Of a stretch of DNA of 64,000 nucleotides, positions 33,953 to 42,543 are shown in pieces. Numbering within the stretch: the stretch's first letter is position 1; each line of letters begins with the position of its first letter. The position numbers were made by a program, and so were the translations under genes. The stretch comes from Acidobacteriaceae bacterium (GTDB taxonomy: Bacteria > Acidobacteriota > Terriglobia > Terriglobales > Acidobacteriaceae), in NCBI GenBank assembly GCA_003139095.1, contig PLHW01000075.1, forward strand, positions 1-64,000. Reading direction: 5' to 3'. Under the pieces are notes generated by a model. That model did not search any database, was not told the DNA's origin, and saw only the letters and a list, made by a program, of their open reading frames with translations.

Positions 33953-35611
33953 TTAGTCGTCGTCGCCATCGTTGTCTGGGGGTACGGGGGCGCGTTTTTG
34001 CACGGCTTGGCCGAGGAAGAAGCTGGCAGGTTCGACGGCGGGAACCGTCATGTAAGGACGAAATGAGCCGCCGAAGAAGTTGGAGAGATCGGTGGTGGAG
34101 CGGGCATCGGCCACACCCATGGTGCCTTCGGTGACGCCGTAGATTCCCTCGATGGTGCGCAGGATGGAGCCGAAGTCGTAGTTATCGTTGTCGATGTAGC
34201 CGACGGGGGTGTAGGCGGAGACGACGACGAGGGGGACACGGAAACCGATCTGATAATCGGCCTGACAATTGTAGGAGGTGCAAGGCAGGCCGGGCTGAGT
34301 GAGAGCGGGCTGATTGTCAGACCAGCCGCCCCAGTCATCCCAGGTGATGATGATGGCGGTGTTGTTCCAGAAAGTCTGGCCGACATCGGAGCCGGAGGTG
34401 CAGGTGGGGTTAGTGCCGATGGCGTTGATGACGGCGGTGACCCAGGAGGGACCGTATTGGTCGTTGGGGCCGGCGTGATCGGACCAGGAGCCGTCGGGAA
34501 TGACCCAACTGACGCTGGGGAGATTGCAGTTGGTGATGTCGTTGAGGACGTCGGCGCCTTTGAGGGTGAGGTCGACTTTCTGGGTCCATTCGGAGCCGGA
34601 GCATTCGAGCGTGGAATTTTTCTTGCTTTTGAATTTGGGGACGCAGATATCGGCGATAGAGTTGGGAGCGGTCCAGATGGAGCCGGCCGAGGGCGCGTAA
34701 TACTTCCAACTGACGTTGATGCCATCGAGGACGGCACCCATGTTGTTTTTGGTGTCGCAGAAGCTGCCGACGGGGTTGGTGGGGAAGACGAGGGCGGTGT
34801 TGGTGAGCTGGCACTCCTGGACGGAATTGCTGTCAAAGGCATTGCCACCGGAGCAGAGAGTGCCGCCCGAGAGCAGCGGTGAGAGCAGCGTGGTGGTGGC
34901 GTTGGCGGGGGCGAGACATCCGACAGCGGTGCCTTTGGGCTGGTAATTTTCAGAGATGAAAGTGGAGTTCATGTCCTCAGTGAAGGAGCGGGCGGAGGTG
35001 CCGCTGAAGAGGAATTGGTGGGCGGGATAGCTGGGGCCCTGGTTGGTCTGATACATGAAGTTTGCCCAGCCATATTGGGTGGCGTAGGTGAGATAGGGGT
35101 CGAGGAGGTGGCCGGAGGAGCCGTCATAGTTGGTGACGGCGGGGTTCTGAACGTAGCCGTAGGAGTTGCCGCTGACGCCGCCGCCCTGCTTGATCTGCCA
35201 TGCGCCGTCGTTGCGGCAAGCGTAGCCATTGGCGGGATCGGGGTCGCACATCTGCTCAAAGGCGGTGTGGGCATGGCTGGGATCGGAACTTCCGAAGAGA
35301 GGGACGCCGGTCAAGGTAACGGCCTTGACGGTGCCAGATTTATTGGAGAGACCGCAGGGCGAGACGTCATAGCAGCTCGTGGTGACCGGGCTGGGGGTGC
35401 ATGCCTGAAGACCCTTGGCTCCGATAGGGATGGGACAGGCGGGGGTGATGAAGTGGAAGAGATTGTCGGGAGTGCGATTCTCCTGGAAGATGACGACCAC
35501 GTGGGTGATCTGGGATGGGAAGCCGGTGGGCTTGAGTTGAGAATTTTTCAATTGGGCAGTCAGGCTGGTGGAGAGCAGAAGCAGAGAGAGAGAACTAGCG
35601 ATGAGCCTCAT
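33953..35611 (-). CDS. Secreted phosphoesterase (acid phosphatase/phospholipase C family), copy 2
   Basis: A 552-residue exported paralogue of copy 1. The ATG at 35611 has a perfect AAGGAGG site and starts a signal peptide (MRLIASSLSLLLLSTSLTAQ); the longer frame to 35695 has no such signal. Shared marks: HVVVIFQENRTPDNLF, FEQMCDPDPAN, NDGAWQIKQ, GPSYPAHQF and WDDWGGWSDN. The C-terminus is acidic (PPDNDGDDD). It is separated from copy 1 by a hairpin terminator and a short gap. Confidence 0.87.
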   Translation of the reverse strand: MRLIASSLSLLLLSTSLTAQLKNSQLKPTGFPSQITHVVVIFQENRTPDNLFHFITPACPIPIGAKGLQACTPSPVTTSCYDVSPCGLSNKSGTVKAVTLTGVPLFGSSDPSHAHTAFEQMCDPDPANGYACRNDGAWQIKQGGGVSGNSYGYVQNPAVTNYDGSSGHLLDPYLTYATQYGWANFMYQTNQGPSYPAHQFLFSGTSARSFTEDMNSTFISENYQPKGTAVGCLAPANATTTLLSPLLSGGTLCSGGNAFDSNSVQECQLTNTALVFPTNPVGSFCDTKNNMGAVLDGINVSWKYYAPSAGSIWTAPNSIADICVPKFKSKKNSTLECSGSEWTQKVDLTLKGADVLNDITNCNLPSVSWVIPDGSWSDHAGPNDQYGPSWVTAVINAIGTNPTCTSGSDVGQTFWNNTAIIITWDDWGGWSDNQPALTQPGLPCTSYNCQADYQIGFRVPLVVVSAYTPVGYIDNDNYDFGSILRTIEGIYGVTEGTMGVADARSTTDLSNFFGGSFRPYMTVPAVEPASFFLGQAVQKRAPVPPDNDGDDD

Positions 35612-35855
35612 GGATTCCTCCTTGGAAAGATCAGAGCGGAGGGCGATGGGGGAATCGCGGTCCGCAGGCCATTTGAGCCGATGGGTGCGAGCCAACCGGC
35701 CGGCCGGTGAAGTGGTGGGCGAAAGTATGCGTCAACTGTTGTGCATAGTCAAATGAATGTTGGGGGAATTTTTGCGGTGGGGGATTGGCGCGCGATTCGT
35801 GGTTACGTCGGGAGGCGGGTGCGGGGAATCAGTTTATGTGAAGCATACACGCGGG

Positions 35856-36377
35856 TTAATGCTGGGTGGCGGGCTTGCGGGGGGCATGGCGGAGCTTTTG
35901 CGCTACCACGCGCAGGTAAAGCATATAGAGCACAATGAGCAAGTTGATGACGATGACCAACAGCCGGAACCAGGTGGCGCGATGAAGGAAGTCGGCAACT
36001 TCGAAGGGGATATAGATGCCGCCGGTGATGGCGGCCATCCACTCGGCCCAGGGCAAGGCAAACCAGAGGCCGTAGGCTTCGACGAAACGGAGAATCACGT
36101 AGACGGTGACGATGAGAGCGATTTTCCAGAGGCGCACGTCGCTGATGCGGGAGACGAGGTCGATGAACACGCCGACGAAATGATGGTTGGGACTGATGTG
36201 GAGGAATTCGAGCAGGCTTTCGGCGACTCCCCAGACACTTTTGTGGCGCATGGAGAGCAAGCCGAGCCCGGCGAGAACAACGATCACACCTTTGGCGAAC
36301 TCGACGGTGGCGACGGTGCGCAGGCCACGGATGTGCTCGGGATCCCGGACGACGGGATGCACTTTGAAGGGATGCAT
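35856..36377 (-). CDS. DUF2127-type membrane protein
   Basis: A 173-residue protein from ATG 36377 with about four hydrophobic helices: VEFAKGVIVVLAGLGLLS, IALIVTVYVILRFVEAYGLW, then GGIYIPFEVADF and FRLLVIVINLLIVLYML. The segment RFVEAYGLWFALPWAEW is typical of DUF2127. Function is unknown. An in-frame extension to 36530 is Arg-rich and overlaps the upstream DHH gene, so it is rejected. It follows that gene after 17 bases, probably in one operon. Confidence 0.75.
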   Translation of the reverse strand: MHPFKVHPVVRDPEHIRGLRTVATVEFAKGVIVVLAGLGLLSMRHKSVWGVAESLLEFLHISPNHHFVGVFIDLVSRISDVRLWKIALIVTVYVILRFVEAYGLWFALPWAEWMAAITGGIYIPFEVADFLHRATWFRLLVIVINLLIVLYMLYLRVVAQKLRHAPRKPATQH

Positions 36378-36394
36378 GGCGACCGGGTGTGGCT

Positions 36395-37366
36395 TCACGG
36401 CTGAAGGCGCACGGCGGCGCGCAACTCCTCGACAATTTCCTGGGCGGCGCGGTGGGCCGCATCGCCCTGGGTGACTTCGAAAGAAATGGCGCCGACGCGG
36501 GCATGGCCGCCGCCGCCGTAGCGTTCGCACACTTTGGCAAGGTTGACGGTGGGCTCGCGCCGGGACCAGGGATTGGAGCCGACGGAAACCTTGACGCGAA
36601 AAGCGCTTTTACTGACGCCGACGCTGTAGACGGAATCGGGATGGAGGTAATAGGGAATGAACTTGTTGTAGCCCTCGAGTTCGAGATCGGTGATGTTGAA
36701 GAAGATGGTGCCGTCGGTCTCCTGGGTGCGGTCGCGAAGAATATCGATGGAACGGCGATGACGTTCGAGGAGGGGCGGGAGGATGGCGGCGACGAAAGGC
36801 TCCTGCAAAAGGTCGGCGAGCGGGCGATAGGCGAGCAGGGGGATGAGTTTCCTGACGAAATCGCGATCGGTCGAGGCCTCGATGGCCATGGTGAGCTTCA
36901 TGGCGGGAGCCTGCATTTCGACTGCGGATTTGGCATCGTCGTACATTGCGCCGTCAACGATATCGGTCCAGTGGACGAGTTCAGAGACAGGATGCGGGTC
37001 GAAGCCAAAGTGTTGTTCGGCGATCATGGCGATGAAGCTGGTGCAGGATTTGAAGGCAGGATCGTAGAACTTGCGGTTGCTCTGCTCCTGCTCGAAGTGA
37101 GCGGCATCGTCGGGCGAGAGGAAGGCGCTCTCGTGATGATCGAACCACCAGGTGATGCGGGGCGAACTGGAGTATTTGAAGTCGACGATGGCGTTCTCGT
37201 CGCCATCAAACTGGGATTCGTCGAAGAGCGCGCCGGCGCGATGCAGCAGGCCGGAGTAGACGAAGTCGACATCGCCGCGAATGCGTTCGCGGTAAAAGCG
37301 GCTGAACAGGGCGGCCGCGGAAGCGCCGTCGAAACACTTGTCGTGGTAGAAGACCCGGACTCGCAA
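36395..37366 (-). CDS. DHH/DHHA1-family phosphoesterase-like protein
   Basis: A 323-residue protein with the DHH plan: D9 and D13 in HDKCFDGAS, metal-binding FDHHESA at 75-81, H132-equivalent region VHWTDIVDGAMY, and a DHHA1 tail with the GGGGHARVGA motif near 283. Families include oligoribonucleases, c-di-AMP/pAp phosphodiesterases and RecJ relatives. It lacks RecJ's OB domain. The substrate cannot be set, but it is small for RecJ and likely a nano-RNase/phosphoesterase type. Confidence 0.82.
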   Translation of the reverse strand: MRVRVFYHDKCFDGASAAALFSRFYRERIRGDVDFVYSGLLHRAGALFDESQFDGDENAIVDFKYSSSPRITWWFDHHESAFLSPDDAAHFEQEQSNRKFYDPAFKSCTSFIAMIAEQHFGFDPHPVSELVHWTDIVDGAMYDDAKSAVEMQAPAMKLTMAIEASTDRDFVRKLIPLLAYRPLADLLQEPFVAAILPPLLERHRRSIDILRDRTQETDGTIFFNITDLELEGYNKFIPYYLHPDSVYSVGVSKSAFRVKVSVGSNPWSRREPTVNLAKVCERYGGGGHARVGAISFEVTQGDAAHRAAQEIVEELRAAVRLQP

Positions 37367-37701
37367 AATGCTCCCTTCGCCTCCCCCGTTGGATGAGGGG
37401 TGAAAAACAACTAGGGTTGCTGGTTTGGAGATTTATGTCAAGGCGGAAGTTGTGGAGATTGCCTCCCGATTTGGATTGTTCACCACGGAGTCACGGAGAA
37501 AAACGTGAATTTAAGAACAAGGAAGCCGGAGTCATTACAGGCAGATTAATTTCGCAATGTGAGTCGGTGAGGCTGCGAGGGGAAATTGAATTAGGACGCA
37601 CGTGCGCACCGTGGAAAAATCCCCAGCATAACGTCGCAACGGAGAGCGGATTCCTCGCCCACTTGCTGCGCTCGGGCTCGGAATGACAAATCCAACGGAG
37701 A
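37367..37701. other. Intergenic region, no gene seen
   Basis: A 335-bp stretch between the DHH gene (start) and the TamB-like gene (stop). It includes a CACCACGGAGTCACGGAG word (about 37480) and a CTGCGCTCGGGCTCGGAATGAC tail (37666-37687), both related to dispersed words elsewhere in the window. Confidence 0.5.
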
Positions 37702-40700
37702 TCATTTTTTGCGGCGGCGGATTTTCAGGTCGAAACTTACTACGCCGTTCTGGTCACGCAAGGCGATGATCGAGATGTTGCGGGTGAGGTTGTACTCGGC
37801 CTGGATAATCTGCTGGTTGGAGACCGAAACATTGGTGCTGTAGGTGACGGTGAGATTGTGGACAACTTGCTGTTCGACTGTGACCTGCGGGCCCTGGGTG
37901 CCGTGAATGACGCTGGTTTGGCTGGCTAGGCCCTGGGGATCGATTTTGATGCGGCTGACGCCGAAGAGGCGCTGCACGCGGCTGCTGACGCTGCTGTTGA
38001 GGGCTTGATTGATTAAGAGGTTGGAAGCATCGCCGCCAAAACCCAGCGATCCGGCGGACTGGGCGTAGTTGGATTCCTCCTGGGTGCGGCCGAGAGCGAG
38101 AAGCGCGATGACGTCGGCTTCGGGAAGCTGGGGCTCGGATTGCCAGGAGATTTTGAGGCCATTGGGGACGCTGGCGTCGCCGCGAAAACGAACGGTGATG
38201 TCGTAATCGCGGACGCGGGTGGTGGCCTGAAGGTCGACGATGGGCTGAGTTTTTGCGGGATTGGCAAAAGTAACGTCACCGCGCTCGAGGGAATATTTAT
38301 TTCCGTTGAAGGAAATCTCGCCTTCGAGGACTTCGGCGCGGCCAAGAATGACGGGGCGATCGGCGGTGCCGCGGAGGCGGAGGTCGGCATCGCCGGAAAG
38401 GCGGGCGATGGCGGTTTGCATTTGAAGTTCGGGGGTGGTGGAGACGTGTACGTCGAGGCGGAGGCGGCTGGCAAGACTGTCAGCCTGCGTGAACACGACC
38501 GTGTGCGAACTTTGTTCGATGTAGGCGCCGAAGTCAAAGCCGGGAGTGACGGCCAGTTTGGTGACGACGATGTCGCCGCTGAGGACGGCGAAGGCGGTGC
38601 TGCCGGTGAGGCGAAGATCGGCGTCGGCGGTGGAGCTGACGCCGGGGGGATAGCGCAAACGAACATCGCGGGCGCTGGCGCCGAGATCGAGACGGAGGTT
38701 CGCGTTTTCATAATCGGCCGAACCGGTGAGCGTGATGACGCCGCCGCCGGTGGTGCCGCTGAGGTTTTGAATCTGAATGTGGTTGCGGTCGAAGGAGAGA
38801 ATGCCGTTGAGATTGCTGAGGCCGCTCGGGAAATCGCTGTGACTGACGAAAGTGTTTTGGACGTCGAGGCGGCCCTGGAGGATGGGCTGGTGAAGATTGC
38901 CGGTGGCGGTGAGATTCACGCCAAGGTTGCCGCGCGCGAGGATTTTGGGATTGAGCAACTGGAGAAGCGTCATGTTGACGGAGCCGTCGAGGCCGAGATC
39001 CATTTCCTGCGCGCTGGAGAGGTGGATGCGGCCGTGGGCGGTGAAGTCGGTGCCGCTGCCGGCGAGGTGAAGGCTTTCAATGCGCAGGGATTCGTCGGCG
39101 ATTTCGAGGCGGATGGGCTCGGTGTTTTGGATCTGAATGCGCTCGACCTCGGCGCTGAAGGCTGCGATGTCAGCCTGCGCTTTTAGCTCGCGGGGACGGC
39201 GGAGGGGTCCGCGCAATTGCATGATGCCACCGGCGGGGGCGCGACCGGTAAGTTTGCCGGGGAGATAGATATTGAGGAGAGAAACGAGGTCGAGGTCGTG
39301 GAAATCGAGCTTGAGATCGGCGGGGAAATCGCGATCGAGGGCAACGCTGCCGTCAATGGTGAGGGCGGATTTTTCGAAGGCGGAGTGGGCATGGACGTTG
39401 AGCTGGCGGTTGAGGGTGGTTGCGTCGATATAGAAGTCGCCGGAGCGGCGGTTGTCGAGGGCAAGGTCTTTGAGTTGGACGTGGGCGTCAAGGGAAGGCT
39501 GTTGCGGCGTGCCGGCGATGCGCGCGGTGAAACTGGCGGAGCCATCCATGCGAAAGCGACTGGAGTGAAGCTGGGGAACATGGGCGAGATTGAGGTTGCG
39601 GCCGGTGAGGTTGAGGAGGAAGTCATCGGCCGTTGTGCTGAGGCTGCCGCTGCCGGATAAGGACGCGTCGAGGATTCTGGCTTGCAAGTTGGTGAAGCTG
39701 AGTTCGCCGGGGACGAGCTTGAGGGTACCGCTGGCGGAGGGAACGGGGACGCCAGACAGAGTTGCGTCGCGAATTTCGAAATGGCCGTCGCCGCGAGGGC
39801 TGCCGGTGACGCCAGAAAGATTCAGGGTGAGCCCCAGCCTGCCGGAGACCGGCGCCTTGAGGTTGACGAAGCGGGCGAGTTCGGCGAGGTCGCCGTTGAG
39901 TATGTCGAGATGAGCGGTAAAGGGACCGTTCGCGAGGAGAGAGCCGTCGGCGAGCGCGGCGGTGAGATCGAAATGCGTGACGGTGTGACCGTGAACGAGC
40001 GCGCCGTTGCGGGCGGAAAAATTGTTGGACGAATATTGGAAGGCGGTGGAGAGGACATCCCAGTGGACGACTTCGGCGGAAGTGCGGGCGGTTGCGGGAA
40101 TGCCGGTTTCGAAATCGTAGGCTTCAAGATTGCCGGCGAAGGAAAGCGCGGAGAGCGAACCGCTGGTGTCGCCCGTGAGATTGGCCCAGCCACGGAGGAC
40201 GAAGGGCAGTTGGGACGAACCGTAAATAGCCTGGAGCAGCGGCATCCATTCGCGAATATTGTGAGTGTTGATGGAAGCGTGGAGGGCGGAGCCGGGGGCG
40301 ATTGTTCCGGCAGCTTCGATTTCGGATGAGGCCGTCTTCAGGTGGAGTGCGGATAATTCGAGCTCATCGCGAGAGGCGCGAAAGGCCCCGTCGACATGGC
40401 CGCTGACGCTGGTGAGATTCGGGGAGGATGAATCGGGGGACAGGTCGAGTTTCCAGCGCGATTCGGCGTCGTAAATGGAGCCGATCCAGAGGAGTTCGAC
40501 GGAGCCAGTTGCGCCGGCGGCGAAGTCGAGACGATCGAGAGGAAAGCGCGAGGAGCTGATCGCATCGAGGATGGGCGTCAACGGGAAGCGCGAGAGTTGG
40601 AGGTGGGCTGCGCCGCGCTGCATGCTGCCCGCGGTCGCGCGTGCGGGTGAGCGGCGGGCGGCGCTGGATTTGGAAGCTCGCTTGGAGTTGATGTTGGAAT

Positions 40701-41817
40701 TGGAATTGAACTCGGACCAGGTGGGCAGCGAGTTCTGCCAGTTGATGACGTTGACATCGCCGGCGACGCTGCCGCCGAGAAGATTTGCCTTCAGCGAGGA
40801 GACGAAAAAGCGCGCGGGGTCGACGGTGAAATCCGCCTGAAGGTGCGCGTTGCGGAGGGCGAAATGTTTTCCGTTTGCCCAGTCGACGCCTTTGGCGTCG
40901 AGTTTTCCCTGGGCAGAGAAGTCACTCAAACTCCAGGAACCTTTGCCGGAAAATTCCACTGTGCCCTGGCGCAACTGGGGCTGAAGGGCGATGCGCGCGA
41001 GTTCGCCGAGATCGGCGACGCCGCGATAGTCGCCCGTGAGGTGGGGATCGTGAAAATCCTGCAACGCACCGGCGAAATGAAACTCGGACTGGCCGGACTT
41101 GAGGGTGAGGCTTTTGATGTCGGCGTGACTGCGGCCGAGCAGGAGGGAGGCGTCGGCGCTCCAGGTGAACTCGGGATACTGCTGCCATTTTGTAGAGACG
41201 CTGCCGGCGGTGGCGCGTGTTTCGTAGCGCTGATGGAGCAGCGAATAATTGAGCAGGAGGGAGAGATCGCGGGCGTCAAAGTCGAAGGGAACTTTGCGGT
41301 CGTCCCACAAAAGACTGCCGTCGTGGGCTTCAATATGGGCGACGGACAGTGAAATCAAATTTTCGATGGGACCGCGATCGGAGGAGTACTGGCGCATGGG
41401 CGCGGGAACGTTGGTGGTGCCATCGGGATAATTCACGATGTGAACGGCGGGATGCTCGAGCGTGAGGGAGTGCAGTCCGATGGAGGTTTCAAAGAGCGCG
41501 ATGATTTTGAGTTCGGCCTGAAGGCGCTCGACCTGGATGAAAGGGGCTTGATCGGCGGGCTCGTTGCCGTGGATGGTCAAGTTGCGCGCGTCGATGCGAA
41601 GGCGGAAGGGGATAGTGTGGAGTTCGCCGAGTTCGACGCGGCCGCCGGTGGCCCGCTCCAACTTGGCGATGACGCGATGGCGCACGCGCTGCTGAAAGGC
41701 GTCGGTGGTCACCCACCAGCCGAGGAGGGCGAAGCTGAGCAGGGTGAAGGCGAAAAACAGGAGCAGAAGGTTGCGGAGAATGCGACGGCGCGCGGGCGGG
41801 GGCGGCGGCTCGCTCAA
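37702..41817 (-). CDS. tamB: TamB-like translocation and assembly protein
   Basis: A 1371-residue protein with an N-terminal membrane anchor (NLLLLFFAFTLLSFALLGWW), then a very long run of short beta strands rich in L-x-G-x-V patterns, as expected for the TamB/AsmA-like groove. The C-terminal TamB domain is recognisable by YSLERGDVTFANPAKTQPIV and by VIALLALGRTQEESN, ending with RRLFGVSRIKIDP-type segments. TamB moves lipids or outer-membrane proteins between membranes. The start overlaps the SurA-N-like gene end by 4 bp. Confidence 0.87.
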   Translation of the reverse strand: MSEPPPPPARRRILRNLLLLFFAFTLLSFALLGWWVTTDAFQQRVRHRVIAKLERATGGRVELGELHTIPFRLRIDARNLTIHGNEPADQAPFIQVERLQAELKIIALFETSIGLHSLTLEHPAVHIVNYPDGTTNVPAPMRQYSSDRGPIENLISLSVAHIEAHDGSLLWDDRKVPFDFDARDLSLLLNYSLLHQRYETRATAGSVSTKWQQYPEFTWSADASLLLGRSHADIKSLTLKSGQSEFHFAGALQDFHDPHLTGDYRGVADLGELARIALQPQLRQGTVEFSGKGSWSLSDFSAQGKLDAKGVDWANGKHFALRNAHLQADFTVDPARFFVSSLKANLLGGSVAGDVNVINWQNSLPTWSEFNSNSNINSKRASKSSAARRSPARATAGSMQRGAAHLQLSRFPLTPILDAISSSRFPLDRLDFAAGATGSVELLWIGSIYDAESRWKLDLSPDSSSPNLTSVSGHVDGAFRASRDELELSALHLKTASSEIEAAGTIAPGSALHASINTHNIREWMPLLQAIYGSSQLPFVLRGWANLTGDTSGSLSALSFAGNLEAYDFETGIPATARTSAEVVHWDVLSTAFQYSSNNFSARNGALVHGHTVTHFDLTAALADGSLLANGPFTAHLDILNGDLAELARFVNLKAPVSGRLGLTLNLSGVTGSPRGDGHFEIRDATLSGVPVPSASGTLKLVPGELSFTNLQARILDASLSGSGSLSTTADDFLLNLTGRNLNLAHVPQLHSSRFRMDGSASFTARIAGTPQQPSLDAHVQLKDLALDNRRSGDFYIDATTLNRQLNVHAHSAFEKSALTIDGSVALDRDFPADLKLDFHDLDLVSLLNIYLPGKLTGRAPAGGIMQLRGPLRRPRELKAQADIAAFSAEVERIQIQNTEPIRLEIADESLRIESLHLAGSGTDFTAHGRIHLSSAQEMDLGLDGSVNMTLLQLLNPKILARGNLGVNLTATGNLHQPILQGRLDVQNTFVSHSDFPSGLSNLNGILSFDRNHIQIQNLSGTTGGGVITLTGSADYENANLRLDLGASARDVRLRYPPGVSSTADADLRLTGSTAFAVLSGDIVVTKLAVTPGFDFGAYIEQSSHTVVFTQADSLASRLRLDVHVSTTPELQMQTAIARLSGDADLRLRGTADRPVILGRAEVLEGEISFNGNKYSLERGDVTFANPAKTQPIVDLQATTRVRDYDITVRFRGDASVPNGLKISWQSEPQLPEADVIALLALGRTQEESNYAQSAGSLGFGGDASNLLINQALNSSVSSRVQRLFGVSRIKIDPQGLASQTSVIHGTQGPQVTVEQQVVHNLTVTYSTNVSVSNQQIIQAEYNLTRNISIIALRDQNGVVSFDLKIRRRKK

Positions 41818-42530
41818 CGGTTTTGTTCTCCGCTGGGGGAGTTGGGAGTCATGATGTGGCCTTCGGAGCGCAGACGGGCGAGCCAGCCGGATAAAAGTTC
41901 GTTGATTTTGCGCTCGGCGAGGAGAGTGCGAATCTGGCCGTAGACTTCGGTGAGAGGTTCGGCTTTGGAGCCCTGGCGTTTGAGGGTGGGCAATAACTGG
42001 TCGTGATAATAATTTTCCACGGCCTGCTGATCGATCTGGATGGAGGGACGCAGGCGGTCTTCGACGAGCTTCATGAGCTGAATTTCATTGCCAAGGCGGG
42101 CTTCGAGGGCGGATTGCGTCAGGCCGTAGCTTTGGAGAACGGCGCGCCAGCCCTGATCGGTGGAGGCGCCCGGCTGGAGCTTGCGGACTTCGGCAAGGCG
42201 GGCGGCGACCTGATCGGGTGGGGCGGACTGGGTGGGGCGGACCTGCTCGCGCAGGAGTTCCTGATCGATCATGCGGTCGAGAGCGGCTTTGCGTTCAACG
42301 TCGGTAAAGGAAGCCGGATCGCGGGCATCCTCGATGGCCTCGAAAGCAATTTCTTCCTCCCAATCGCTTTGCAGGACGACGTGGCCGTTAACGTTGGCGA
42401 CGACGCGGTCGACGATGGGTCCGGCTGAGCATGGGGCGCCCAGGGCGAGACAAATGGCGAGCGCGAGGCAACCGGCGACGGAGCTATGTTGGAAAAACTC
42501 CGTTTTGCGGATTGTTGAGGTTCGTTTCAT
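41814..42530 (-). CDS. SurA N-terminal domain-like exported chaperone without PPIase domain
   Basis: A 238-residue protein from ATG 42530, 14 bases after the BamA-like stop. Signal peptide to about residue 36 (CLALAICLALGAPCSAGP). The body has the SurA-N/PpiC-type start: IVDRVVANVNGHVVLQSDWEEE, RKAALDRMIDQELLREQV, then a helical region and VYGQIRTLLAERKINELL. No parvulin (PPIase) domain is present, so it should be a holdase-type chaperone. It is coupled to tamB (4-bp overlap) and BamA. In-frame ATGs further up to 42620 overlap the BamA-like stop and are disfavoured. Confidence 0.8.
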   Translation of the reverse strand: MKRTSTIRKTEFFQHSSVAGCLALAICLALGAPCSAGPIVDRVVANVNGHVVLQSDWEEEIAFEAIEDARDPASFTDVERKAALDRMIDQELLREQVRPTQSAPPDQVAARLAEVRKLQPGASTDQGWRAVLQSYGLTQSALEARLGNEIQLMKLVEDRLRPSIQIDQQAVENYYHDQLLPTLKRQGSKAEPLTEVYGQIRTLLAERKINELLSGWLARLRSEGHIMTPNSPSGEQNR

Positions 42531-42543
42531 CAAATACGTTTCA

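Noticed and set aside
38140-39186. 348-residue frame antisense to tamB
   Set aside because: Acidic, repetitive composition without motifs; explained by GC-rich antisense bias.
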